Source of the DNA: Ga0077527 sp964486865
GTDB taxonomy: Bacteria > Pseudomonadota > Gammaproteobacteria > Burkholderiales > SG8-41
Assembly: GCA_964486865.1 (NCBI GenBank)
Contig: CAZAOZ010000007.1
Span: 16,031 to 80,030, forward strand
DNA length: 64,000 nucleotides
Direction: 5' to 3'
Made by a program: the position numbers and the translations under genes. The notes under the pieces were generated by a model. The model was not told the DNA's origin and did no database searches. It saw only the letters and a program-made list of their open reading frames with translations. Below, in pieces: positions 25,316 through 34,049 of the stretch. Positions within the stretch are counted from its first letter, which is position 1; each line of letters starts with the position of its first letter.

Positions 25316-25861
25316 ATGGCACAGGATCCCAACGCACTGATCTGGATCGACATGGAGATGAGCGGACTCAACCCCGAGACCGACCGCATCATCGAGATCG
25401 CCATAGTCATCACCGATGCGCAGTTGAACACGGTCGCCGAGGCGCCGGTGCTGGTGGTGCATCAGCCCGATGCCGTGCTCGATGCGATGGACAACTGGAA
25501 TAAATCCACACACAAGAAATCCGGGCTGATCGACCGGGTCAAGGCCTCCACGCTGGGCGAGGCCGAGGTCGAGGCGCGGATGATCGACTTCCTGTCGCAG
25601 CACGTACCCTCGGGCGTGTCGCCGATCTGCGGCAACTCCGTGCATCAGGACCGGCGTTTTCTGGTGCGCTACATGCCGAAGCTCGATGCCTATTTCCACT
25701 ACCGGATACTCGACGTCAGCACACTCAAGGAGTTGGCGCGGCGCTGGAAGCCCGAGGTGCTGAACGGGCTGGTGAAGCACGGCAAGCACGAAGCGCTGGC
25801 CGACATTCATGAATCCATCGAGGAACTGCGCTATTACCGCGCGCAGATCATGAAGATCTGA
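25316..25861 (+). CDS. orn: Oligoribonuclease
   Basis: This 181-residue 3'-5' exonuclease of the DEDDh family clears 2-5-mer RNAs and pGpG. Exo I WIDMEMSGLNP holds Asp12 and Glu14. FLSQHVPSGVSPICGNSVHQDRRFL carries Exo II, and KHEALADIHESIEELRYYR holds the final His and Asp. Length and motifs are standard. The start is divergent from the M48 protease gene. Confidence 0.96.
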   Translation: MAQDPNALIWIDMEMSGLNPETDRIIEIAIVITDAQLNTVAEAPVLVVHQPDAVLDAMDNWNKSTHKKSGLIDRVKASTLGEAEVEARMIDFLSQHVPSGVSPICGNSVHQDRRFLVRYMPKLDAYFHYRILDVSTLKELARRWKPEVLNGLVKHGKHEALADIHESIEELRYYRAQIMKI

Positions 25862-25882
25862 CGCGCGGCATTGCGGCCCGCG

Positions 25883-26089
25883 TCAGTTGAGTTTCAGATC
25901 ACCGTCGAAGGTCACATCCAGCGCCAGGCCGCCGACTTTCAGCGTCATGGTCACCGGCAGCGACTCGCTGCCTTTGAGTTTGCCGTCCTCGATGGCCTTG
26001 CGCACCGCTTTTTCGATGGCAAGCTGCGAATTGACGCCCACGGTTTTCAGGAACTTGCGGATGCTCATGTTCAGGGCTTCGTCGTTCAT
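25883..26089 (-). CDS. Small conserved DUF6494-like protein
   Basis: This 68-residue acidic protein reads MNDEALNMSIRKFLKTVGVN, then AIEKAVRKAIEDGKL and a beta-rich C-terminus MTLKVGGLALDVTFDGDLKL. I associate this pattern with DUF6494, small proteins of unknown function in proteobacteria. The N-terminal helices resemble a helix-turn-helix in spacing, but this is not proof of DNA binding. Its upstream side abuts a strong inverted repeat. Confidence 0.75.
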   Translation of the reverse strand: MNDEALNMSIRKFLKTVGVNSQLAIEKAVRKAIEDGKLKGSESLPVTMTLKVGGLALDVTFDGDLKLN

Positions 26090-26120
26090 GATTACTCCTG
26101 TTTAGACTTCAAAAGCGTTA

Positions 26121-26207
26121 GCCACAGAGATCACAGAGGACACAGAGAAAAACCAAAGCAGGCTTTTCTGGTTTTGAACTCTCTGTGTCCTCTGTGATCT
26201 CTGTGGC
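26121..26207. repeat. Perfect 27-bp inverted repeat with CACAGAG units
   Basis: The arms are 26121-26147 and 26181-26207. They are exact reverse complements, starting GCCACAGAGATCACAGAGG. The 33-base loop contains a further AAAACCA/TGGTTTT pairing. Each arm is itself built from CACAGAG repeats. It lies between pgi and the DUF6494-like gene, and the RNA would fold into a very long hairpin. Confidence 0.85.
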
Positions 26208-26229
26208 TCAAGGGTTTCGGGTTTGGGTT

Positions 26230-27876
26230 TCAGGTTTTTCTGGTCTTTTTCACGTAGGCCACCAGGCCGTTCGTTGACGCGTCCTGTGCAGCCGCCGCGC
26301 CCGCGGCATCAAAAGCAGGACGCAGGCTGCCGGCGAGTTGTTTGCCGTGTTCGACACCCCATTGGTCGAAGGCATTGATGTCCCACAGCACGGCCTGCGC
26401 GTAGGTGCGGTGTTCATACAGCGCGAGCAGCGCGCCGAAGCTGCGCGGTTCCAGCGCCGGCAACAGCAGCGTGTTGCTCGGCCGGTTTCCGGGCAGGGCC
26501 TGGTGCGCCGCGAGCCGTGTTGCGGCGCGCGCGTCCAGCCCCTGTGCGGCCAGTTGCGGCCCGATTTCCGCGGCGGTCATGCCGCGCATCAGCAGCGCCG
26601 ACTGCGCAAAGCAGTTCGACAGGATGGTGGCATGCGTGCCGGCATCGCCGGCGCGCGGCGTGCAGCAGGCCACGAAATCCACCGGCACAGTACGCGTACC
26701 CTGGTGCAGTGCCTGCATGTAGGCGTGCTGCGCCTCAATGCCGGCGCTGCCCCACAGAATCGCGCCGCTGTCGGTGCGTAGCGCCTTGCCGCGCTGGGTG
26801 ACGCTCTTGCCGAGGCTCTCCATTTCAAGCTGCTGCAGCCAGGCGGGCAGCAGATCGAGTCCCGGCTCGTAGGGGATGACCGCGCGCGTTGCCGCGCCGA
26901 AAAAATTGCTGTGCCACAGGCCGAGCAGCGCGAGGATGACCGGCGCATTTTTTTCGGGCGGCGCTTCCGCGAAATGGGCATCCATTGCCGCCGCGCCTGC
27001 CAGCATGTCGTCGAAACGGTCGGCGCCCATGGCGATCATCGCCGGCAGGCCGACGGCCGACCACAGCGAATAGCGCCCGCCGACCCAGTCCCACATCGGG
27101 AATATGCGTTCCGCCGGCACGCCGAAGCCGCGCGCGGCTTCGGTATTGGCGGTGACCGCGGCAAAGTGGCTGCCGTAATCCGAGGCGTCAAACCCGGCCT
27201 GCAGCCAGGCGTGCGCGGCCTGCGCGTTGAGCGCGGTTTCCTGTGTGCCGAAACTTTTTGATTGCACGATGAACAGCGTGGTGGCGGGATTGAGCGTCAC
27301 CAGCAGTTGCGCCAGCGGCTCGCCCGGCGTGGTCACGAAATGCACGCGCGGCGACGCTGCGCCCGGTGCGCAGGCAGCGACGGCCAGCGCCGGGCCGAGT
27401 GCCGAGCCGCCGATGCCGAGGCTGACCACATCGGTGACCGGTTTGCCGGTGATGCCATTAATGCGGCCGGCATGCAGCGCGCCGGCGAATTCGCGCATCG
27501 CACCGAGCGTCCTGCGCACATCGCGCGGTGCGGCGTGTCCCGCGCGCAGCGCGGTATGCCAGGCGGCGCGTTTTTCGGTGGTGTTGACGCGTTTCCCCGC
27601 CAGCAGCGCGGCGATTTTTGCCGGCAGGTCGCGCTCGTGCGCCAGTCGGCACAGCAGATCCAGCGTCTCGGGAACAATCAGGTTTTTCGAGTAATCGAGC
27701 AGCAAGCCGCCCGCTTCCAGCGAAAAGCGCGCGTAGCGCTGCGGATCGGCGGCGAACAGATCGCGCAGGCGGCGGTCATTCCAGGAGCGGCGGTGCGCGG
27801 CCAGCGCGCGCCAGGCCGGCGAGCGCGTCAGGGAAACCGCACGTTTGGGCGAATCAGGTTTGGACGAATCAGGCAT
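26230..27876 (-). CDS. pgi: Glucose-6-phosphate isomerase
   Basis: This 548-residue glycolytic/gluconeogenic enzyme interconverts glucose-6-phosphate and fructose-6-phosphate. Signatures seen are the sugar-phosphate site SLGIGGSALGP, DWVGGRYSLWSAVGLP, EMESLGKSVTQRGK near the catalytic Glu, and the C-terminal WDINAFDQWGVEHGKQL with the active-site Lys and His region. Length and ends are normal. It is divergent from the LrgA-like gene. Confidence 0.96.
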   Translation of the reverse strand: MPDSSKPDSPKRAVSLTRSPAWRALAAHRRSWNDRRLRDLFAADPQRYARFSLEAGGLLLDYSKNLIVPETLDLLCRLAHERDLPAKIAALLAGKRVNTTEKRAAWHTALRAGHAAPRDVRRTLGAMREFAGALHAGRINGITGKPVTDVVSLGIGGSALGPALAVAACAPGAASPRVHFVTTPGEPLAQLLVTLNPATTLFIVQSKSFGTQETALNAQAAHAWLQAGFDASDYGSHFAAVTANTEAARGFGVPAERIFPMWDWVGGRYSLWSAVGLPAMIAMGADRFDDMLAGAAAMDAHFAEAPPEKNAPVILALLGLWHSNFFGAATRAVIPYEPGLDLLPAWLQQLEMESLGKSVTQRGKALRTDSGAILWGSAGIEAQHAYMQALHQGTRTVPVDFVACCTPRAGDAGTHATILSNCFAQSALLMRGMTAAEIGPQLAAQGLDARAATRLAAHQALPGNRPSNTLLLPALEPRSFGALLALYEHRTYAQAVLWDINAFDQWGVEHGKQLAGSLRPAFDAAGAAAAQDASTNGLVAYVKKTRKT

Positions 27877-27948
27877 TGCCCGTCATTGTAACTTGCCGCG
27901 CCGCCGGAAGCGCCGTTTACAATAGTCCGACCTCACCGGGAGAAGTCG

Positions 27949-28323
27949 ATGCTGGGCGCACTCACCGTACTGCTGGTGTATCAACTGATCGGCGAAGTCA
28001 TCGTGCAGTTCACGCACCTGCCGGTGCCCGGTCCGGTGATCGGCCTGCTGCTGCTGTTCCTGACGCTGTGCGTGCGCGGCAGCCTCGCTGCCCCGCTGCG
28101 TGATACCGCCAACGGCATCCTGCAGCACTTGTCGTTGCTGTTCGTGCCCGCGGGCGTAGGGGTGATGGTGCATTTCGCGCGGGTATCCGGCGAATGGCTG
28201 CCCATACTGGCCGCGGTGCTGGTCAGCACTGCGCTGGCGATCGCCGTCAGCGCGCTGGTGATGCGTGCGCTGATGCGCGGCCGCAGCGAAGAGAGCGACG
28301 GGAGCGGGGAGGGCAGCGCATGA
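27949..28323 (+). CDS. CidA/LrgA-family membrane protein
   Basis: This 124-residue holin-like protein has four hydrophobic segments. PVPGPVIGLLLLFLTLC and LLFVPAGVGVMVH are the family's conserved motifs. CidA/LrgA proteins modulate murein hydrolase activity and, with LrgB, have been linked to export of pyruvate or other small metabolites. The stop overlaps the LrgB start (ATGA at 28320-28323), so the two are coupled. Confidence 0.9.
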   Translation: MLGALTVLLVYQLIGEVIVQFTHLPVPGPVIGLLLLFLTLCVRGSLAAPLRDTANGILQHLSLLFVPAGVGVMVHFARVSGEWLPILAAVLVSTALAIAVSALVMRALMRGRSEESDGSGEGSA

Positions 28324-29045
28324 GCCCGCGCATCGCTGACGTCTGGGTGTACCTGTCGGCGAGCCCGCTGCTGGGGCTGACGTTGACCCTCGTCGCCTAC
28401 CAGGCTGCCTACTGGATTTACCAGCGTGCGGGTTTCAACCCGTTGCTCAATCCGGTATTGCTGGCGATTGCCATGCTGGTCACCGCGCTGTATGTCACCG
28501 GCACGCCGTACGCCACTTATTTCGACGGCGCGCAGTTCGTGCATTTTCTGCTCGGCCCGGCGACGGTGGCGCTGGCGGTGCCGCTGTATCTGCAGTTCGA
28601 CCGGCTGAAAAAACTCGCGCTGCCGCTGGCCGGCGCGCTGCTTGCCGGCTCGGCAACGGCCATACTTTCCGCGGTGGGCATCGCGTGGGCGCTGGGCGCG
28701 GCGGACAGCACGCTGCTGTCGGTGGCGCCGAAATCGGTGACCGCGCCGATAGCCATGGGCATTGCCGAAAAAATCGGCGGCATCCCGTCGCTGACCGCGG
28801 TGCTGGTGATCATGACCGGCGTCAGCGGCGCGATGATGGCCAAGTACGTGCTCGATGCGCTGCGCATCACCGATCACGGCGTGCGCGGTTTTGCGGTGGG
28901 TGTCGCCGCCCACGGCATCGGTACCGCGCGCGCCTTCCAGGTCAGCGAGCAGGCCGGCGCTTTTGCCGGGCTGGGCATGGGGCTCAATGGCCTGGTGACG
29001 GCGCTGCTGATGCCGTTGCTGCTGGTGCTGTGGAGAATGATTTGA
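28320..29045 (+). CDS. lrgB: LrgB/CidB-family membrane protein
   Basis: This 241-residue multi-pass partner of the LrgA-like protein has conserved blocks FLLGPATVALAVPLY, SVAPKSVTAPIAMGIA and ITDHGVRGFAVGVAAHGIGTARA. The ATG at 28320 overlaps the preceding gene, and longer frames upstream would run through it. It is followed after 13 bases by an EI24 membrane protein, perhaps in the same operon. Confidence 0.92.
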   Translation: MSPRIADVWVYLSASPLLGLTLTLVAYQAAYWIYQRAGFNPLLNPVLLAIAMLVTALYVTGTPYATYFDGAQFVHFLLGPATVALAVPLYLQFDRLKKLALPLAGALLAGSATAILSAVGIAWALGAADSTLLSVAPKSVTAPIAMGIAEKIGGIPSLTAVLVIMTGVSGAMMAKYVLDALRITDHGVRGFAVGVAAHGIGTARAFQVSEQAGAFAGLGMGLNGLVTALLMPLLLVLWRMI

Positions 29046-29058
29046 TGGAAACAATTTG

Positions 29059-29778
29059 ATGCGGGACGTCATCGCGGCCATCACGCGCGCCTTCGGCAAC
29101 CTGTTCGAGCCGCGCATCATCGCCATCGTGTTTCTGCCGATGTTCGGCAGCCTCGCGCTGTGGATCGTGCTGGCGTGGGTGTTCTGGGGAGCGTGGACCG
29201 GCGCGATCTCCGGCGCCATGAGTTCCACGGCCGTGGCCGGCTGGCTGCAGGGCTGGAGTGCGGCGTGGATCATCGATTACACCGCGGCGCTGCTGGTGCT
29301 GATCGGCATCGTGCCGGCGGTTCTGGTGACGGCGCTGGTGATCACCGAAATTGTCGTGATGCCGGTGATCATGAAACTGGTTGCGGAACGTTATTTTCCG
29401 GACTTGCGGCGGGAGCGGGGCGGCACAGTCGCCGGCAGCATCGTCAATGCCGCAACCGCCATCAGCGTATTCGCCGTGCTGTGGCTCATCACGCTGCCGC
29501 TGTGGCTGACGGGCATCGGCGCAGTGCTGGCACCCGTGCTGACTTCAGCGTACCTCAACCAGCGCATGTTCCGTTACGACGCGCTGGCCGAGCACGCGAG
29601 CGCTGCCGAATATGCAAGACTGGTGCGTGCATCGCGCGGCGACCTGTTCCTGCTCGGCATCCTGCTGTCACTGCTGTTGTATGTGCCGGTGGTGAACCTG
29701 CTGCTGCCGGTGGTCTCGGCGCTGGCGTTCACGCACTTTTGCCTGGGGCGATTGACCGCAATGCGGGGCGGGAAATAG
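29059..29778 (+). CDS. EI24-domain membrane protein (CysZ-like)
   Basis: This 239-residue integral membrane protein has long hydrophobic segments from the N-terminus (FGNLFEPRIIAIVFLPMFGSLALW) to LGILLSLLLYVPVVNLLLPV. The family includes the sulphate permease CysZ. The C-terminal LPVVSALAFTHFCLGRL is typical of EI24 proteins. The substrate, if any, is unknown. A TTG one codon upstream is possible, but I prefer the ATG. It lies in tandem after lrgB. Confidence 0.82.
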   Translation: MRDVIAAITRAFGNLFEPRIIAIVFLPMFGSLALWIVLAWVFWGAWTGAISGAMSSTAVAGWLQGWSAAWIIDYTAALLVLIGIVPAVLVTALVITEIVVMPVIMKLVAERYFPDLRRERGGTVAGSIVNAATAISVFAVLWLITLPLWLTGIGAVLAPVLTSAYLNQRMFRYDALAEHASAAEYARLVRASRGDLFLLGILLSLLLYVPVVNLLLPVVSALAFTHFCLGRLTAMRGGK

Positions 29779-29789
29779 GCGGCAGTGCG

Positions 29790-29990
29790 TCATGCCCGGA
29801 TCCATTTGCCCGATGCCGGTTTCCCGCGCGCCTGTGCCCATCGTTTGGCCCGGGTGATCGCGATGCGTATGCAGCGGCCCTCGTCGTAGCCTTCATCCAG
29901 CAGCGCATTCGCGATCTCGACGGCTTTCGTCCTTGCGAGGGGCGGAAGATTTTTCATGGAATCCGGATAGCGGTTATTGCTCCACGGCAT
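29790..29990 (-). CDS. Small conserved protein, stress-island type
   Basis: This 66-residue protein reads MPWSNNRYPDSMKNLPPLAR and EIANALLDEGYDEGRCIRIAITRAKRWA. The pattern P-x-SMKNLP followed by KA-EIANALL-EG-DEG-AIRIAI-AKRWA recurs in small uncharacterised proteins, sometimes next to DUF2188. It ends close to the EI24 stop, with the two genes convergent. Function is unknown. Its position at the edge of an FNR-box-rich stress region suggests it belongs to that set. Confidence 0.7.
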   Translation of the reverse strand: MPWSNNRYPDSMKNLPPLARTKAVEIANALLDEGYDEGRCIRIAITRAKRWAQARGKPASGKWIRA

Positions 29991-29996
29991 TGCGTG

Positions 29997-30173
29997 TTAC
30001 CCCGGTGTTTTGTCGCGGGAGCGTTCCAGGCGAAGACCGACGGCTTCAAGGATGATTCCGGCGGCGAGCAGTATCACTCCTCCGGCCGATTCCGGTGCGA
30101 ACCACATCAGCAGCGCGCCTGCAACCACGAGCGACGCGCCAATGATCCGGCGGGGCAGGCGTTTTCTGAGCAT
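29997..30173 (-). CDS. Small two-helix membrane protein
   Basis: A 58-residue protein with a basic start (MLRKRLPRR) and two hydrophobic segments, IIGASLVVAGALLMWFA and GGVILLAAGIILEAVGL. A start at 30251 would add 26 residues. I favour 30173 because an FNR-type box at 30245-30258 overlaps the 30251 start codon, and a promoter positioned by that box would begin near 30210. The ribosome site is weak for both choices. Function is unknown. Confidence 0.6.
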   Translation of the reverse strand: MLRKRLPRRIIGASLVVAGALLMWFAPESAGGVILLAAGIILEAVGLRLERSRDKTPG

Positions 30174-30244
30174 GGATTTCGCGTTTCCGGGCGGCGTCCT
30201 GTGCCGCCGATATGCCAATAGACCGCGGGCCGGCTCCATCCGGT

Positions 30245-30258
30245 TTGACATGGGTCAA
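30245..30258 (-). promoter_or_regulatory. FNR/ANR-type box
   Basis: TTGACATGGGTCAA is a symmetric match to TTGAT-N4-ATCAA with T-to-C changes in both half-sites. A -10-like TATTGG on the minus strand at 30215-30220 lies at roughly the right distance for an activator-dependent promoter serving the small membrane protein gene. Confidence 0.55.
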
Positions 30259-30398
30259 TCAGGGGCGATTTGAACGGGTGCGGATCGCGTGATGGCGCTG
30301 GGTGTGCGCGATCCCGCCGCGCACGAAATGTTTTTTGCGTATGCGACCTGTCGCATCCGCGAGGGAGCCCCGTTTGTGGAGCGGCATGAAACATGACC

Positions 30399-30412
30399 TT
30401 GATCCGGATCAA
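30399..30412 (+). promoter_or_regulatory. Perfect FNR/ANR box and class II promoter of the HPF-like gene
   Basis: TTGATCCGGATCAA is a perfect consensus palindrome centred at 30405.5. A -10-like TAGGAT is at 30434-30439, which predicts a start near 30446 and places the box at about -41, the classic activating position. The open reading frame begins at 30476. Confidence 0.85.
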
Positions 30413-30475
30413 GGTCCGGTCAGTGCGCGCGCCTAGGATATCCATGTGTGCTCATTCCGGTCTGGAGATGAAATC

Positions 30476-31042
30476 ATGCAAATACCCTTGAACATCGCGT
30501 TCCGCAATCTCGAGCGGTCGCCGGCATTGGAAGCCGACATCATGGATCACGCCGGGAAACTGGAGCGATACTACGATGGCATTATTGGTTGCCGCGTTGT
30601 GCTCGAGATGCGGCACAAACACCATCGCCATGGGAATCATTACCACGTCCGTATCGAGGCTACCGTTCCCGGCAGCACGCTGATTGCGGATCGCGAGCCG
30701 GATGAGCATCACGCGTATGCTGACCCTTATGTGGCCGTCCGCGATGCGTTTGCCAGCATGCGGCGCCAGATCGAGGACTACGCACGGCGGCAGGACCGGC
30801 GGGTCAAGGCGCACGCGGTGTCCCCGCACGGCCGAGTCGTGGAGCTGCATCCGGAGGAGGATTATGGCCGCATCGAAGCTCCAGACGGCCGGCTGATCTA
30901 TTTCCACAGAAACAGTGTGGTGGATGCTGATTTCGACCGGCTCCAGGTTGGTGCAGAGGTGCGCTTCGACGAGGAAGCGGGAGAGCACGGGCCGCAGGCG
31001 AGTACCGTCCATGTGCTCGGCAAGCACCACATCGCGGGTTAG
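30476..31042 (+). CDS. Ribosome hibernation factor-like S30AE domain fused to a cold-shock-like domain
   Basis: This 188-residue protein has an N-terminal S30AE/HPF-like domain, residues 1-110 (LNIAFRNLERSPALEADIMDHAGKLE, KHHRHGNHYHVRIEATVPG, DPYVAVRDAFASMRRQIEDY). A C-terminal CSD-like domain runs from about residue 118 (HGRVVELHPEEDYGRIEAPDG, LIYFHRNSVVDADFDRLQVG). S30AE proteins bind the 30S decoding centre and silence ribosomes in stress. The CSD half likely binds RNA. The gene is downstream of a perfect FNR box and heads a stress-related island. Confidence 0.88.
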   Translation: MQIPLNIAFRNLERSPALEADIMDHAGKLERYYDGIIGCRVVLEMRHKHHRHGNHYHVRIEATVPGSTLIADREPDEHHAYADPYVAVRDAFASMRRQIEDYARRQDRRVKAHAVSPHGRVVELHPEEDYGRIEAPDGRLIYFHRNSVVDADFDRLQVGAEVRFDEEAGEHGPQASTVHVLGKHHIAG

Positions 31043-31121
31043 GGCCTGTTAACCATCATGTCATGAGCGCGACGGGGAGATTACGGCTGTTCCCCGGCCG
31101 CGCGGGCGGCAGGCTGTTGCG

Positions 31122-31349
31122 ATGGCGATGAATACGCCGCGAAAGGCACGCCGCGGGCGCAAAGCGGGCGGGCCGAAACGCCGGCAGCGTCCGGCATTGC
31201 CTGCGGCGCCGGATACCGGGATGCATGAACCCGGCGAAGACAGCCGTGCCCTGCTCGGGGACGATCCGGAGCAGCGCGCCCGGGAGCCCGGACCGGACGA
31301 GGAAGGATCGATCGAAGATCCGCTGCACGACTGGCCTGACGACGACTGA
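31122..31349 (+). CDS. Small hypothetical protein, basic start and acidic end
   Basis: This 75-residue protein has a strongly basic N-terminal third (PRKARRGRKAGGPKRRQRP). The Pro/Gly/Glu/Asp-rich C-terminal half ends GPDEEGSIEDPLHDWPDDD. No domain is recognised and it looks disordered. The start is either the ATG at 31122 or the one at 31128. It sits between the HPF-like gene and the P-type ATPase, 25 bases before the latter, consistent with an operon. Coding status is likely but not certain. Confidence 0.55.
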   Translation: MAMNTPRKARRGRKAGGPKRRQRPALPAAPDTGMHEPGEDSRALLGDDPEQRAREPGPDEEGSIEDPLHDWPDDD

Positions 31350-31374
31350 GTGCCGCGGCGGCCGCGGAATCCTC

Positions 31375-34047
31375 ATGCGAATTACGCAACTCACGGCCGC
31401 TGAAGCGCTGGCCAGCCTGCGCAGTTGCGCGACCGGGCTCGATACGGGCGAGGCACTGCGCCGCCTCGCCGAGTACGGGCCGAACCGCGTCGAGGAAGCG
31501 AAAAGAGTACCTCTCGTATTCCGTTTCCTGCGCGAATTCATTCATTTTTTTGCATTGATCCTCTGGGTCGCCGCGGCGCTTGCGTTTGCCGCGGAACTCG
31601 CCAGTCCGGGGCAGGGGATGGCCACGCTGGGGTTCGCGATACTCGGCGTGATCGCCGTCAACGGTTCGTTTTCGTTCTGGCAGGAATACCGCGCCGAGCG
31701 CGCGATCGCTGCGCTGAAGCGCCTGCTTCCGCACCAGGTCACGGCGCTGCGGGACGGCACGGCCTGCCGTCTGCCGACCGACGAACTGGTGCCGGGCGAC
31801 GTGTTCCTGATCGGCGAAGGGGACAGCGTACCTGCCGACTGCCGGCTGATCGAGTCAGCAGCGGTGCGTGTCAACATCGCCGCCATTACGGGCGAGTCGC
31901 TGCCGAAGGCGTGCAGTGCGGACGCATTCACGGAAGACAATCTGCTGCTGAGCCGCAACGTCCTGCTGGCAGGAGGCTCCGTGGTCGCCGGCGACGGCAA
32001 GGCGCTGGTATTTGCCACCGGCATGAACACCGAGTTCGGAAAAATCGCGCGCTTGACCCAGAAGGAGCGCGCACCGTCCTCGCCCCTGCAGCGCGAGATC
32101 ATGCGGTTGTCCCGCCTGGTGGCCGTGCTCGCAACGGCGCTCGGCGTGCTGTTCTTCCTGGTCGGCCAGGCGCTCGGGCTCCCCTTCTGGGAAAACCTCC
32201 TCTTCGCAGTCGGCATCATCGTCGCCAACGTTCCGGAAGGATTGTTGCCGACAGTGACGCTGTCGCTGGCAATGGCGACACAGCGCATGGCGAAACGCAA
32301 TGCGCTCATCCGGCACCTGCCGGCAGTGGAGGCGCTGGGCGCGGCAACGGTCATCTGCACCGACAAGACCGGTACGCTGACGCAGAATCGCATGCAGGTA
32401 AGCCGGTTTTTTTTCGAGGGTTTGCGGGAGCCCGCGCCGGCAGAAATCCAGCTCGCCGGGCGCTGCCCGTCTTTGTTCGGGGCGGCGCTGCATTGTCACA
32501 ACGTGAAGCGGGTAATGCAGGACGGCCATGAGGTGCTGCTCGGCGATCCGATGGAAATCGCGCTGGTGGAGTGGGCCGGTGCAGCCGGCGCCTTGCCGCG
32601 CTACGCACGGCTTGCCGAATTGCCCTTCGATGCCGATCGCCGGCGCATGTCCACGCTGCACGCCGCCGGCGAAGAACAGCTGCTTTATTGCAAAGGCGCA
32701 CCGGAAGCCGTGATGCCGCTGTGTACCCGCGTGCGGACCGCTGACGGGGTCGTGCCGCTCGCGGCGGACATCCGGGAACGGTTCCGGCGCAGCCAGGAGG
32801 CAATGGCTGCGACCGGGCTGCGCGTGCTGGCGTTTGCCTGGCGCGCACTGCCGGAGCATGCCGGGCCGGATCACCGGGAGGAGGACCTCATCCTGGCAGG
32901 GCTTATCGGACTGGAAGATCCGCCGCGGCCTGAAGTGCCGGAGGCGATCACAAAATGCCGCACGGCCGGCATCAAGGTGATCATGGTCACGGGCGACCAT
33001 CCCGAGACCGCGCGCGCGCTGGCGCGGGAGATCGGTCTGGGACAGGAGCCAGCAGTCATCACCGGCGAGCAATTGCGCCGCATGTCGGATACGCAGTTGC
33101 AACTCGCGCTGGACGCGCCCGACATGCTTTTCGCCCGCGTCGCCGCCGACCAGAAACTGCGCATCGTCGAGGCACTGCAGCGCAAGCAGCACGTGGTCGC
33201 GGTGACCGGTGACGGCGTCAACGACGCGCCGGCCCTCAAGCGCGCCGATGTCGGCATCGCCATGGGCATGATCGGAACGGATGTTGCGCGGGAAGCAGCC
33301 GACATGATCCTGCTCGACGACAACTTCGCGAGCATTGTCGATGCGATCGAGGAGGGACGGGCGGTGTATCAGAACATCCGCAAGTTCCTGACTTACATAC
33401 TGGCTTCCAACATCCCGGAACTCGTGCCGTACCTGGCCTTCATGCTGTTCAGGATTCCGCTGGCGCTGACGATCATCCAGATACTCGCCGTGGATCTGGG
33501 CACCGACATGCTGCCCGCGCTCGCACTCGGCGCCGAAAGACCCGATCCCAGGGGCATGCAGGAGCCGCCGCGCAGCCGGAAGGCGCGCCTGCTCGACTGG
33601 CCGTTGCTGGTCCGTGCCTATTGTTTTCTCGGCGTCATGGAAGCCATTGCGGCAATGGCGGTGTTTCTGTTCGTGATGAAGCTGGGCGGCTGGGAATACG
33701 GGCAGATGCCCGGCAGCGGCGATCCGCTTTATGTGGAAGCCACGACGGCATGCCTTTCAGCCATTGTCGTCATGCAGATCGTGAATGTATTCCTGTGTCG
33801 CCATTCACGCGAATCGGTATTTGCGATCAGGCTTTTCGGCAACCCGCTTATTTTCTGGGGTATCGCCACCGAGCTGGTGCTCATCCTGGCGATGGTCTAT
33901 ACCCCCTGGGGAAACACCATCTTCGGCACCGCACCGATCGGCGCGGCAGTCTGGATATTCGTGCTGCCGTTTGCTGTCGCGATGCTGGTGCTGGAGGAGG
34001 GGCGCAAGGCGGTGCTGCGGCGGCAGATCGCACGCCCGGCGCCATAA
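31375..34047 (+). CDS. Cation-transporting P-type ATPase (P2, calcium/sodium-like)
   Basis: This 890-residue ATPase begins with an N-terminal cation-ATPase region. It has TGES at residues 172-175, phosphorylation Asp330 in CTDKTGTLTQNR, nucleotide-domain KGAPE and the hinge TGDGVNDAPALKRADVGIAMG. PEGL in the fourth membrane helix (NVPEGLLPTV) is typical of P2 ATPases. The C-terminal helices are complete. The ion is probably Ca2+, Mg2+ or Na+/H+ and cannot be fixed by eye. The ATG at 31375 gives the normal N-terminus, and a longer frame overlaps the small gene upstream. Confidence 0.93.
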   Translation: MRITQLTAAEALASLRSCATGLDTGEALRRLAEYGPNRVEEAKRVPLVFRFLREFIHFFALILWVAAALAFAAELASPGQGMATLGFAILGVIAVNGSFSFWQEYRAERAIAALKRLLPHQVTALRDGTACRLPTDELVPGDVFLIGEGDSVPADCRLIESAAVRVNIAAITGESLPKACSADAFTEDNLLLSRNVLLAGGSVVAGDGKALVFATGMNTEFGKIARLTQKERAPSSPLQREIMRLSRLVAVLATALGVLFFLVGQALGLPFWENLLFAVGIIVANVPEGLLPTVTLSLAMATQRMAKRNALIRHLPAVEALGAATVICTDKTGTLTQNRMQVSRFFFEGLREPAPAEIQLAGRCPSLFGAALHCHNVKRVMQDGHEVLLGDPMEIALVEWAGAAGALPRYARLAELPFDADRRRMSTLHAAGEEQLLYCKGAPEAVMPLCTRVRTADGVVPLAADIRERFRRSQEAMAATGLRVLAFAWRALPEHAGPDHREEDLILAGLIGLEDPPRPEVPEAITKCRTAGIKVIMVTGDHPETARALAREIGLGQEPAVITGEQLRRMSDTQLQLALDAPDMLFARVAADQKLRIVEALQRKQHVVAVTGDGVNDAPALKRADVGIAMGMIGTDVAREAADMILLDDNFASIVDAIEEGRAVYQNIRKFLTYILASNIPELVPYLAFMLFRIPLALTIIQILAVDLGTDMLPALALGAERPDPRGMQEPPRSRKARLLDWPLLVRAYCFLGVMEAIAAMAVFLFVMKLGGWEYGQMPGSGDPLYVEATTACLSAIVVMQIVNVFLCRHSRESVFAIRLFGNPLIFWGIATELVLILAMVYTPWGNTIFGTAPIGAAVWIFVLPFAVAMLVLEEGRKAVLRRQIARPAP

Positions 34048-34049
34048 AA

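Noticed and set aside
31225..31374. Extended N-terminus of the P-type ATPase
   Set aside because: It overlaps the likely small gene. The ATPase family N-terminus begins at 31375.
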